Part shown: in pieces, positions 1 to 5,904 of the stretch
How the letters are laid out: each line of letters opens with the position of its first letter
Numbering within the stretch: the first letter of the stretch is position 1
Source of the DNA: Pseudomonadota bacterium
GTDB lineage: Bacteria; Pseudomonadota; Gammaproteobacteria; Steroidobacterales; Steroidobacteraceae
Direction of reading: 5' to 3'
Assembly (NCBI GenBank): GCA_021850555.1
Contig: JAJZLX010000499.1
Coordinates: 1-5,904 of the forward strand
DNA: 5,904 bases
Position numbers and translations under genes: made by a program
The notes under the pieces: generated by a model
What the model was told of the DNA's origin: nothing
Database searches by the model: none
Seen by the model: only the letters and a program-made list of their open reading frames with translations

Positions 1-1787
1 GAGCGCGTGAAGCGGGCATGCGTCAGCGCCATGATCAGCGAGCGCACGGTGTTGGAGATCGTGAAGCCGATGTGCCCGAACAGCGCCCGGTCGAACTCGT
101 CCACCCCGCGGGCGCGGTCCGGGTTGCGCGCGGCGTTCATCTCGCGCAGCACGAATGGATGGCAGCGCACCGCGCCCTGGCCGAAGATGATCAGGTTGCG
201 GGTCAGGAGGTTGGCTCCTTCGACCGTGATGGTGATCGGCACCGCCTGGTACGCGCGCGCCAGGTAGTTCTTCGGACCCAGGCAGATGCCCTTGCCGCCG
301 TGCACGTCCATGGCGTCGTTGGCGACCTGACGGCCCATTTCGGTGACGTGGTACTTCAGCATCGCCGAGGGCACCGAGGGCTTTTCCCCGCCGTCGATGG
401 CGCCGGCGGTGACCGAGCGCGCCGCGTCCATGGTGTATGTGAGGCCCACCATGCGGGCAAGCACGGCTTCAACCCCTTCGAACCGTCCCACCGGCGTGTT
501 GAACTGCCGCCGGATGCGGCTGTAGGCGCCGCTCGCCCAAACGCCGGCCTTGGCGCCGCCCGTGGCGTTGGACGGCAGCGAGATGCACCGGCCCACCGAG
601 AGCTGCTCGACCAGCATGCGCCAGCCGGCGCCGGCCATCTTCGGGCCGCCGATGATGAAATCGAGCGGTACGAACACGTCCCGTCCCTGTATGGGGCCGT
701 TCTGAAACGGGACGTTGACGGGGAAGTGCCGCCGGCCGATGGTGACCCCCGGAGTGTTGCGCGGAATGAGCGCGCAGGTGATGCCGATATCCGCGCGCTC
801 GCCGAGGAGCCTGTCGGGATCGAACAGCCGGAAGGCGAGCCCGATGACCGTGGCAATGGGCGCAAGCGTGATGTAGCGCTTGGAGAAGTTGAGACGGATG
901 CCGATGATCTGCCTGCCCTGCCACTGCCCGCGGCACACCACGCCGGTGTCAGGAATGGCGGCGGCGTCCGATCCGGCCCGGGGGCCGGTGAGGGCGAAGC
1001 AGGGCACCTCCTCGCCGCGTGCGAGCCGCGGCAGGTAATGGCTCTTCTGCTCCTCGGTGCCGTAGTGGTTGAGCAGCTCCGCCGGTCCGAGCGAGTTCGG
1101 CACCGCGACGGTGGAGGAAGCGGTGACGCAGCGGCTGGAGATCTTTGCCAGCACGCACGAGTGTGCATAGGCGGAGAACTCCAGCCCCCCGTAGCGCTTG
1201 GGAATGATCATGGCGAAGAAGCCGCGCGATTTCAGGTAATCCCACGCGTGCGGCGGCAGGTCGCCTCGCTCGTGCGTGACGTTCCAGTCATCGAGCATGC
1301 GGCAGAGCTCCTCGCACGGGCCGTCGAGAAACGCCTGTTCCTCGGCGGTCAGCTGCGGTGCCCGGGCCGACAGCAGCTTCGACCACCTGGGCGCCCCGGT
1401 GAACAGCTCCCCGTCCCACCACACCGTGCCGGCTTCCAGCGCCTCGCGCTCGGTCTGGGACATGGACGGCAGGAGCTTGCGGTATGCCTTCATGAAGGGG
1501 CGCGTGATCAGTGTCTTGCGCAGCGGCCGCACGTTGAGCAGCCACAGCCCGGCGAGCATCAGCCAGAGAAACCCCTTCCAGGTCGCGGCCGCGACGCCGA
1601 CGGCACCGTAGTACGCGTAGGCCGCCAGGAGGACCGTGAAGGTGGCGGTGAAGGCGAGGAGGGAGAGCCGCCGGTAGGCCAGATACAGCACCGCGGCGAT
1701 GAAGAGCAGAGTGATGATCCCGCCCGCCTGCGTCACGGCATAGGCGATGGCCGCAAGGGCGACTAACGACAGGATGACGCCCAGCAT
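1..1787 (-). CDS. fadE: Acyl-CoA dehydrogenase FadE, membrane-anchored, 3' end cut off by window edge
   Basis: This enzyme catalyses the first step of fatty-acid beta-oxidation, the FAD-dependent conversion of acyl-CoA to 2-enoyl-CoA. About 595 codons are visible; the family is usually about 815 residues, so roughly 220 C-terminal residues lie beyond base 1. Residues 1-86 are strongly hydrophobic, with three or four likely membrane segments. The E. coli-like block with WWDGELF (about 123-129) and [12 protein letters not shown] (about 146-157) follows, then [21 protein letters not shown] (265-275), [39 protein letters not shown] and [10 protein letters not shown]. Glu523 in TVEGAN should be the catalytic base. 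The N-terminus is about 25 residues longer than I recall for E. coli FadE. The ATG at 1785-1787 is supported by AAGGAG five bases upstream (1793-1798). It lies 132 bases downstream of mdh on the same strand, with a stem-loop between, so it is probably transcribed separately. Identity comes from remembered E. coli FadE. Confidence 0.95.
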   Translation of the reverse strand, partial: MLGVILSLVALAAIAYAVTQAGGIITLLFIAAVLYLAYRRLSLLAFTATFTVLLAAYAYYGAVGVAAATWKGFLWLMLAGLWLLNVRPLRKTLITRPFMKAYRKLLPSMSQTEREALEAGTVWWDGELFTGAPRWSKLLSARAPQLTAEEQAFLDGPCEELCRMLDDWNVTHERGDLPPHAWDYLKSRGFFAMIIPKRYGGLEFSAYAHSCVLAKISSRCVTASSTVAVPNSLGPAELLNHYGTEEQKSHYLPRLARGEEVPCFALTGPRAGSDAAAIPDTGVVCRGQWQGRQIIGIRLNFSKRYITLAPIATVIGLAFRLFDPDRLLGERADIGITCALIPRNTPGVTIGRRHFPVNVPFQNGPIQGRDVFVPLDFIIGGPKMAGAGWRMLVEQLSVGRCISLPSNATGGAKAGVWASGAYSRIRRQFNTPVGRFEGVEAVLARMVGLTYTMDAARSVTAGAIDGGEKPSVPSAMLKYHVTEMGRQVANDAMDVHGGKGICLGPKNYLARAYQAVPITITVEGANLLTRNLIIFGQGAVRCHPFVLREMNAARNPDRARGVDEFDRALFGHIGFTISNTVRSLIMALTHARFTR

Positions 1788-1831
1788 GAAAGCTCCTTCA
1801 CGCCGTCAGAGTGGCTGGATCCGGCGGGGGA

Positions 1832-1862
1832 ACTATAGCGGTTTTCCCGACGGAGGGGCGAA
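1832..1862 (-). promoter_or_regulatory. Weak candidate promoter for fadE
   Basis: On the minus strand TATAGT (1837-1832) matches five of six bases of the sigma70 -10 consensus. It would give a leader of about 38 bases before the fadE ATG. The best upstream hexamer is TTCGCC (1862-1857), a poor -35 box with a 19-base spacer. The position between the mdh stem-loop and fadE is sensible. I saw no clear FadR-like operator. Confidence 0.3.
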
Positions 1863-1866
1863 TCCG

Positions 1867-1903
1867 GAGGGGCTGCGACCGCCGGGATCGGTTGCAGCCC
1901 CTC
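1867..1903 (-). terminator. Stem-loop after mdh, probable transcript 3' end
   Basis: The arms 1867-1881 and 1889-1903 pair over 15 positions around a seven-base loop. Fourteen pairs are Watson-Crick; 1877/1893 is G·T read on the plus strand and a C/A mismatch in the minus-strand transcript. The hairpin begins 16 bases past the mdh stop codon, where a terminator is expected. No T-run follows in the mdh direction, so it may stabilise the 3' end or act with Rho rather than be a classic intrinsic terminator. Confidence 0.55.
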
Positions 1904-1919
1904 GATCAGCCGGGGAGGA

Positions 1920-2900
1920 TCAGCCGAGGAGCGCTTTCACCCCTTCGCGCTCCTCGCGCAGCTCCGCCAGAGAGGCGTCCATGCGCTTGCGGCTGACCTC
2001 GTCGATGGAAAGGCCCTGCACGATCTGATAGTCGCCGCCCTGGGTGGTCACCGGGTAGGAATAGATCACCCCTTCGGGGATGCCGTAGCTGCCGTCGGAG
2101 GGCACCCCCATGCTGACCCAGTCGCCCTCCGGCGTGCCATGCGCCCAGGTGTGGATGTGATCGATGGCGGCCGAGGCGGCCGAGGCGGCCGAGGAGGCGC
2201 CCCGGGCCTTGATGATGGCGGCCCCCCGTTGCTGTACGACGGGAATGAAGGTCTGTTCCACCCACGCCGCATCGACGAGGGAGCGGGCCGGCTTGCCGCC
2301 GACCAGGGCGTGGCTGATGTCCGGATATTGGGTGGAGGAGTGGTTGCCCCACACCGTCATGCGGCGGATGTCGCGAACGTGGCTGCCGGTCTTCTCGGCG
2401 AGCTGCGACAGCGCCCGGTTGTGGTCGAGCCGCATCATGGCCGTGAAGTTGCGCGGATTGAGGTCCTTCGCGTTGGCGCGAGCGATCAGCGCGTTGGTGT
2501 TGGCCGGATTGCCGACGACCAACACCTTGACGTTGCGGTCGGCCGCCTCGTTGAGCGCCTTGCCCTGCGCGGAGAAGATCTGCGCGTTGGCGAGCAGCAG
2601 ATCCTTGCGTTCCATGCCGGGGCCGCGCGGACGGGCGCCGACCAGCAGCGCCACGTGGCAGTCGCGGAACGCGACCCGGGCATCGTCGGTGGCGATCACC
2701 CTGTTGAGTCCCGGGAAGGCGCAGTCGGCGAGCTCCATGACCACGCCGTTGAGCGCCTGCAGCGCCGGTGTGACCTCCAGGAGGTGCAGGTTCACCGGCT
2801 GATCCGGGCCCAGAAGCGCTCCGGAGGCCGCGCGAAAGGCGAGTGCATAGCCGATCTGGCCGGCGGCGCCGGTGATCGCGACGTTCAAGGCGGATTTCAT
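1920..2900 (-). CDS. mdh: Malate dehydrogenase, NAD-dependent, about 326 aa type
   Basis: This is a cytosolic TCA-cycle enzyme that interconverts malate and oxaloacetate with NAD(H). Its 326 residues match the family length. The Rossmann motif GAAGQIG is at 11-17. Glu42 ends the second beta strand, where an acidic residue favours NAD over NADP. The mobile substrate loop [13 protein letters not shown] (88-100) carries Arg92 and Arg98, and NPANTN is at 131-136. Catalytic Asp159 and Arg162 lie in RLDHNRA, and the proton-relay His187 in [19 protein letters not shown] (265-277) is also typical. The long form with these motifs resembles Xanthomonas and Burkholderia malate dehydrogenases rather than the E. 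coli type. The ATG at 2898-2900 has AAGGA ten bases upstream (2915-2911), and the stop is TGA at 1922-1920. It is divergent from the dps gene and appears monocistronic. The segment S237-A245 is encoded by a perfect triplet repeat, listed separately. Confidence 0.96.
   Translation of the reverse strand: MKSALNVAITGAAGQIGYALAFRAASGALLGPDQPVNLHLLEVTPALQALNGVVMELADCAFPGLNRVIATDDARVAFRDCHVALLVGARPRGPGMERKDLLLANAQIFSAQGKALNEAADRNVKVLVVGNPANTNALIARANAKDLNPRNFTAMMRLDHNRALSQLAEKTGSHVRDIRRMTVWGNHSSTQYPDISHALVGGKPARSLVDAAWVEQTFIPVVQQRGAAIIKARGASSAASAASAAIDHIHTWAHGTPEGDWVSMGVPSDGSYGIPEGVIYSYPVTTQGGDYQIVQGLSIDEVSRKRMDASLAELREEREGVKALLG
2166..2192. repeat. Three perfect 9-bp tandem copies inside mdh
   Basis: GGCGGCCGA occurs three times in a row at 2166-2174, 2175-2183 and 2184-2192, and a degenerate fourth copy starts at 2193. 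On the coding strand each copy encodes Ser-Ala-Ala, giving residues 237-245. Related enzymes have a similar SSAASAANAAIDH stretch here, so the protein repeat is partly ancestral. The exact nucleotide identity of the copies is notable. Confidence 0.9.
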
Positions 2901-2934
2901 GGTGCTCGGGTCCTTGCGGGGAAAAGGGCCGCAG

Positions 2935-2940
2935 ATTCTA
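2935..2940 (-). promoter_or_regulatory. Candidate -10 element for mdh
   Basis: Read on the minus strand, TAGAAT (2940-2935) matches five of six bases of TATAAT and would start a transcript with a leader of about 28 bases. No good -35 hexamer lies at 16-18 bases; the nearest candidates are TGATAA or GATAAA around 2957-2963. Imperfect inverted arms flank the box (AAAGGGCCG at 2923-2931, CGGCCTTT at 2952-2959). Confidence 0.35.
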
Positions 2941-2969
2941 CCGCCGATAGACGGCCTTTATCACCCCGA

Positions 2970-2988
2970 TTTGGTCAAACAATTGGTC
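2970..2988. promoter_or_regulatory. Possible operator: TTTG-N2-CAAA palindrome overlapping TTGGTC direct repeats
   Basis: TTTGGTCAAA (2970-2979) is an inverted repeat of TTTG and CAAA around two bases. TTGGTC also occurs twice, at 2971-2976 and 2983-2988, a period of 12 bases. The element lies in the AT-richest part of the region between the divergent mdh and dps genes. Its reverse strand contains TTGACC, a -35-like hexamer, but the spacing to the mdh -10 candidate is far too long (32 bases). A bound regulator is not identified. Confidence 0.3.
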
Positions 2989-2995
2989 CGTCACG

Positions 2996-3029
2996 CGCGG
3001 CCGGTGCTACAACAGCGCCACCGGTCGCG
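2996..3029 (+). promoter_or_regulatory. 11-bp stem-loop upstream of dps
   Basis: The arms 2996-3006 (CGCGGCCGGTG) and 3019-3029 (CACCGGTCGCG) pair completely, with one G·T wobble (3000/3025), around a 12-base loop. In plus-strand RNA the wobble is a permitted G·U; in the opposite strand it is an A/C mismatch, so the structure favours a dps-direction transcript if one starts upstream. No plus-strand gene precedes it in the window, so a terminator role is unlikely. It could be part of a structured dps leader or a protein-binding site. Confidence 0.4.
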
Positions 3030-3050
3030 GGGACGCGCGGCTCGCTCAGA

Positions 3051-3075
3051 CGGCGAAAAAGCATACTTTTCGCCG
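3051..3075 (+). promoter_or_regulatory. Perfect 9-bp inverted repeat overlapping a candidate dps -10 element
   Basis: CGGCGAAAA (3051-3059) is repeated exactly in inverse as TTTTCGCCG (3067-3075), with a seven-base spacer. The spacer and first T of the right arm form CATACT (3062-3067). Extended to CATACTT, this resembles the CTATACT-type -10 box of sigmaS promoters, which need no strong -35, and none is visible. Transcription from here would give a leader of about 50 bases. The layout suggests an operator that occludes a dps promoter. The stem is GC-rich outside and AT-rich inside, unlike an intrinsic terminator. Confidence 0.45.
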
Positions 3076-3123
3076 GTGCGCCCGCGGCGCCGCTGCCGCC
3101 GGATTCATATCGAGGAGAACGCC

Positions 3124-3606
3124 ATGTTCGATACACGCAACGATCTGTCCGCCGACAGCCGCACCAAGGTGATCCGGTTACTCAATGCGAGGTTGGCTGA
3201 TGCCATCGATCTTGGCCTGCAGGCCAAGCATGCGCATTGGAACGTCAAAGGGCCGCACTTCATCGCATTGCACGAGCTGTTCGACAAGCTCGCCGGAGAA
3301 ATCGGCGAGCACGTCGATACCATGGCGGAGCGCGTCACCGCTCTCGGTGGAACCGCGGGCGGCACCTTGGGAGCGGTGGTGCGCACCACCAGCCTGCCGG
3401 CCTATCCGGAGAGCATTTCCGATGGTCTGGCGCATGTCGAGGCGCTGGCGGGAGCGGTCGCCGACTTCGCCCGCAAGGCGCGCCTGGGTATTGACGAGGC
3501 GGAGGAGTTCGGGGACGCCGACACGGCTGACTTGTTCACACAGGTGTCCCGCGAGACCGACAAGCAGCTGTGGCTCCTCGAAGCCCACTTGCACGCCCAG
3601 CGCTGA
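3124..3606 (+). CDS. dps: Dps-family ferritin-like DNA-protection / iron-storage protein
   Basis: Dps proteins form cytosolic dodecamers that oxidise Fe(II) with peroxide, store iron and often coat DNA in stationary phase. The product is 160 residues. All five residues of the inter-subunit ferroxidase site are present: His38 (in KHAHWNVKG), His50 (LHELFD), Asp54, Asp65 and Glu69 (VDTMAER). They match E. coli H51, H63, D67, D78 and E82. The C-terminal part (DADTADLFTQVSRETDKQLWLLE) also fits. The ATG at 3124 has GAGGAG (3112-3117) six bases upstream. The protein begins at the equivalent of E. coli Dps residue 15 or so and lacks the Lys-rich N-terminal tail that binds DNA there. An in-frame GTG at 3076 would add 16 Arg-rich residues but has no ribosome site. 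It is divergent from mdh and convergent with the c-di-GMP gene. Confidence 0.95.
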   Translation: MFDTRNDLSADSRTKVIRLLNARLADAIDLGLQAKHAHWNVKGPHFIALHELFDKLAGEIGEHVDTMAERVTALGGTAGGTLGAVVRTTSLPAYPESISDGLAHVEALAGAVADFARKARLGIDEAEEFGDADTADLFTQVSRETDKQLWLLEAHLHAQR

Positions 3607-3640
3607 CCGCGCCGAGTCGCGCAGCGCTCGCGTGGGCGGC

Positions 3641-3677
3641 GAGCCCGGCCCGCACGCGCATCATGCGTGGCGGGCTC
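3641..3677 (+). terminator. Hairpin after dps
   Basis: GAGCCCG (3641-3647) pairs exactly with CGGGCTC (3671-3677), and an inner stem forms between CACGC (3653-3657) and GCGTG (3665-3669). The structure starts 35 bases past the dps stop. No T-run follows on the plus strand (the next bases are CGCTAAAAAG), so it is not a textbook intrinsic terminator, but it is well placed as the dps transcript end. Confidence 0.45.
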
Positions 3678-3702
3678 CGCTAAAAAGCCGATGGGCTGGC
3701 TG

Positions 3703-3727
3703 CCGCGAGCGCCAGGGGCGCTCGCGG
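3703..3727 (-). terminator. Perfect 11-bp hairpin after the GGDEF-EAL gene
   Basis: CCGCGAGCGCC (3703-3713) and GGCGCTCGCGG (3717-3727) are perfect inverse arms around a three-base loop. The hairpin lies eight bases past the stop of the minus-strand c-di-GMP gene. Further along that strand comes TTTTT (3686-3682), 16 bases beyond the stem and directly after a small AGCC/GGCT stem. One or both stems may end transcription here, and the region may serve both convergent genes. Confidence 0.6.
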
Positions 3728-3735
3728 TCGCTCGA

Positions 3736-5835
3736 TCAGGCCTGCCGGCCCGCATGCGGCTGCCGCAGCAGGTGGGCGAAAGGCGGTCCCCCCGAGCTCT
3801 GGCGCTTGAGCAGCGCGAGCAGCTCCTCCGAGGCGCATGGCTCGCCGAAGAGCCGGCCCTGCGCCTGGTGGCAGCCGTTGCGCCGCAGGAACTCGAGCTG
3901 GCTCTGGGACTCGACACCCTCGGCCACCACCACCATGCCGAGGTTGCGGCCCATCTCGATGATGGTGCGCACCAGGGTGGCGTTGCCGGCGTTCTCGCTC
4001 ACGTCGCGCACGAACGACTGGTCGATCTTCAGCGTGCCGATGGGAAACTGCTGCAGCGCCGAGAGGGATGAGTAGCCGGTGCCGAAGTCATCGATCGACA
4101 GGTGCAGCCCCATGGCGTACAGCTCATCGAGCAGCGGGAGCGTGTTCTTGCTGTCCGCCATCAGGGTGGTCTCGGTGATCTCGAGCTCGAGCGCCGTGGG
4201 CGAGACGCCGTGACGGCGGAACACCGAGCGGCACCGCAGGATGAAGCTCGCCTGGCGGAGCTGTCGCAGCGAGAGGTTGAGCGAGATCCGTCCCGGGTCA
4301 CCGCCCTCGGTTCTCAGGTGCCGGTAATCCATGCACACCCGGTTCAGCACCCACTCGCCGATATCGAGGATGAGGTTGGTTTCCTCGGCGAGCGGGATGA
4401 AGCGGGCCGGAGAGATGTCGCCGTGCCCCGGCAGCCGCCAGCGCAGCAGCGCCTCGGCGCCGACGATCCTCCCGCTGCCGACGTCCACCTTGGGCTGGTA
4501 GCGGATCACGAGCTCGTCGCGCTCGAGCGCGCGGCGCAGCTTGCTCTTCAAGATCAGCCGCTCGACCGCCGCGGCGTTCATCTCCGGGGAGTAGAAGGTG
4601 AACGTGTTGCCGCCGTTCTGCTTGGCATGGTACATGGCCGCGTCGGCGTTGCGGATCAGGTCGATGACGTTCTCGGCATCACGCGGGCAGAAGGCGACGC
4701 CGACGCTCGCGGTGAGGAACACCTCCTGCTGGTTGAGCTGGAAGGCTCGTGCCACCTCGTTGAGGATCGCGCGGGCGAGCTGCGCGACCGGCCCGCGGTT
4801 GTCGGCTTCCGCCGGCAGACCGTGCAGGCAAAGCGCGAACTCATCGCCCGCGAGGCGCCCCAGGATCGCGTCCCGCGGCAGCGAGCGTGCCAACCGCTCG
4901 GCGAGCACCTCCAGCACACGATCGCCGGTGTCGTGCCCGAAGGTGTCGTTGACCTCCTTGAAGCGGTCCATGTCGAGGTACAGCAGCGCCACCGCGCTGC
5001 CGGCACGCAGGCCGCGCGAGAGCGTCTGCTGCAGCAGGTGCTGGAACTGCATGCGGTTGGGGACTTTGGTGAGCGTGTCGTAGCGGGCCAGGTAGCGGAT
5101 GCGCCGCTCCGCCCGCTTGCGCTCGGTGATGTTGCGGGCGACGAAGATGATGCCCTGGAACTGCGGATCATCGCTCTCGATACGCGAGCCGGCGAGCGAC
5201 ACCGGAATGGTCTGCCCGTCGCGTGTGCGCACGACCGTCTCGCGTGTCTCCTGGGCGGCCTGCAGCAGGTCGAACTCTTCCCGCACGTTCTCGGCGAGCG
5301 CGGCGATGATGCTGCGGCCGAGCAACTCCTCCTCGGCGAAGCCGAGGAGCCTGCACGCGGCCAGGTTGGCCGTCTTCACCACTCCGTCGGGTGATGTGAT
5401 GAGCACCGCGTCCGTCATGCTGTCGAGGACGCTGCGCAGGTAGTCCTTGTGAATGGTCGACTGGCGCAGCCTCGAGCGCATGTGCTCCATCGCCTCCTCG
5501 AGGTCGCCGAGGCTGTCGCGCCGATGCACCTGCAGCGGGCGGGTGTAGTCACCTTGGCCGATGCGATCGGCGCCCCGGACGAGTGCGCCGGCGGTGGCAT
5601 CGATGCCGCGATCCCGCCGCCACGCGCCGACGGCCGCCAGGAGGCTTCCGGCGAGGGCCACCACGCCTGCCAGGGCCCACGTGATGCCGCCGGGCCAACG
5701 CCGCCAAAGCAGTACGATGCCGCTCGCCGCCGCGACGAGCAGCGTCAGGGCGAACGTGCCGAGCGCGTGCTTGAATCTGAGTCTGCCGGCCACTGAGGCG
5801 GCTCTTGCTCTGGTTCCCTGGGTCGGAGGAGACAT
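3736..5835 (-). CDS. Membrane-bound HAMP-PAS-GGDEF-EAL c-di-GMP turnover protein
   Basis: A c-di-GMP cyclase and/or phosphodiesterase of 699 residues from the ATG at 5835-5833. Residue numbers below count from the alternative TTG at 5874 (712 residues); subtract 13 for the ATG form. Two membrane helices (about 37-57 and 63-84) are joined by only a few residues, so there is no periplasmic sensor domain. A HAMP-like segment (about 85-140), a PAS domain (about 141-255), GGDEF (about 262-430) and EAL (about 443-690) follow. The GGDEF signature reads AGDEF (342-346), with Asp301, Asn309 and Asp318 kept but no RxxD inhibitory site in the expected register. The EAL domain keeps Glu474 (EALLR), Asn533, Glu565, Asp595-Asp596 (DDFGTGYSS), Lys616, Glu652 (AEGVE) and Gln672, so hydrolysis is expected. 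Neither start has a clear ribosome site; I prefer ATG because the TTG sits in a -35 box. The frame stays open to the right edge. Confidence 0.93.
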   Translation of the reverse strand: MSPPTQGTRARAASVAGRLRFKHALGTFALTLLVAAASGIVLLWRRWPGGITWALAGVVALAGSLLAAVGAWRRDRGIDATAGALVRGADRIGQGDYTRPLQVHRRDSLGDLEEAMEHMRSRLRQSTIHKDYLRSVLDSMTDAVLITSPDGVVKTANLAACRLLGFAEEELLGRSIIAALAENVREEFDLLQAAQETRETVVRTRDGQTIPVSLAGSRIESDDPQFQGIIFVARNITERKRAERRIRYLARYDTLTKVPNRMQFQHLLQQTLSRGLRAGSAVALLYLDMDRFKEVNDTFGHDTGDRVLEVLAERLARSLPRDAILGRLAGDEFALCLHGLPAEADNRGPVAQLARAILNEVARAFQLNQQEVFLTASVGVAFCPRDAENVIDLIRNADAAMYHAKQNGGNTFTFYSPEMNAAAVERLILKSKLRRALERDELVIRYQPKVDVGSGRIVGAEALLRWRLPGHGDISPARFIPLAEETNLILDIGEWVLNRVCMDYRHLRTEGGDPGRISLNLSLRQLRQASFILRCRSVFRRHGVSPTALELEITETTLMADSKNTLPLLDELYAMGLHLSIDDFGTGYSSLSALQQFPIGTLKIDQSFVRDVSENAGNATLVRTIIEMGRNLGMVVVAEGVESQSQLEFLRRNGCHQAQGRLFGEPCASEELLALLKRQSSGGPPFAHLLRQPHAGRQA

Positions 5836-5845
5836 CGACCGACCG

Positions 5846-5874
5846 AATATGAACTGCCGCCGGGCCCCCGTCAA
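5846..5874 (-). promoter_or_regulatory. Candidate sigma70 promoter of the GGDEF-EAL gene
   Basis: On the minus strand TTGACG (5874-5869, five of six to the -35 consensus) is followed after exactly 17 bases by CATATT (5851-5846, four of six to the -10 consensus). Initiation would fall near 5838-5840, only about three to five bases before the ATG at 5835. If real, the mRNA is nearly leaderless, which would fit the lack of a ribosome-binding site, and translation from the TTG at 5874 is excluded for that transcript. Confidence 0.5.
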
Positions 5875-5904
5875 ATCGAGGCGGTCGGGGGGACTTTTCA
5901 GCCG

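Noticed and set aside
356..1168. Minus-strand open frame of 270 codons within fadE
   Set aside because: It is out of frame with the strongly conserved FadE sequence, and its product is a Ser/Pro/Arg-rich composition typical of shadow frames.
18..1766. Plus-strand open frame of 582 codons opposite fadE
   Set aside because: It is in exact codon register with fadE on the other strand, a known effect of GC-rich codon bias. It has no recognisable domain, and its product is Arg/Gly/Ala/His-rich low-complexity sequence.
1788..1919. Possible small gene between mdh and fadE
   Set aside because: The gap holds the stem-loop, a candidate promoter and the fadE ribosome site. The short open frames crossing it have no ribosome site and run into fadE or mdh.
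2872..3123. Upstream extension of the dps reading frame as a longer protein
   Set aside because: The frame is open, but the ATG at 2872 lies inside mdh on the other strand. The extension resembles no Dps sequence, and the ribosome site points to 3124.
4102..5394. Plus-strand open frame of 430 codons opposite the GGDEF-EAL gene
   Set aside because: It is again codon-aligned antisense to a clear gene, has no ribosome site I can see, and matches no family. mdh has a similar frame at 2139-3200.
1..5904. A multi-gene defence, mobile or biosynthetic system
   Set aside because: All four genes are recognisable housekeeping or signalling families, with no transposase, integrase, direct-repeat boundary or operon of unknown genes.

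Overview
This is a high-GC, gene-dense chromosomal window of housekeeping type. The visible acyl-CoA dehydrogenase follows the long, membrane-anchored FadE layout of Gammaproteobacteria, and the malate dehydrogenase is the roughly 326-residue cytosolic-like type found in beta- and gammaproteobacteria. Together with the GC content and the HAMP-PAS-GGDEF-EAL protein, this suggests a high-GC gammaproteobacterium. That placement is an inference from remembered family sequences, not a search.

Layout, left to right: (1) a 3'-truncated fadE on the minus strand, running off the left edge (1-1787); (2) a 132-base gap with a strong stem-loop (1867-1903) just after the mdh stop; (3) mdh on the minus strand (1920-2900); (4) a 223-base divergent intergenic region (2901-3123) with a candidate mdh -10 box, a small palindrome with TTGGTC direct repeats, an 11-bp stem-loop, and a perfect 9-bp inverted repeat enclosing a -10-like element; (5) a dps-family gene on the plus strand (3124-3606); (6) a 129-base convergent gap with two hairpins (3607-3735); (7) a membrane-bound c-di-GMP turnover gene on the minus strand (3736 to about 5835), with a good sigma70-like promoter at its start and the right edge 30 bases beyond that promoter.

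The genes share broad physiological themes rather than one pathway. FadE starts fatty-acid beta-oxidation, whose acetyl-CoA enters the TCA/glyoxylate cycles where malate dehydrogenase works. Dps stores iron and protects DNA in stationary phase or under oxidative stress. The GGDEF-EAL protein adjusts c-di-GMP, which controls the switch between motile and sessile states. Each gene has its own apparent signals, so I see four separate transcription units and no multi-gene operon.

I found no mobile element, tRNA, rRNA, CRISPR array or convincing new multi-gene system. The points most worth a second look are the structured dps upstream region, the short-tailed Dps with a possible Arg-rich upstream start, the AGDEF variant without an I-site next to an intact EAL domain, and the uncertain start of the c-di-GMP gene.
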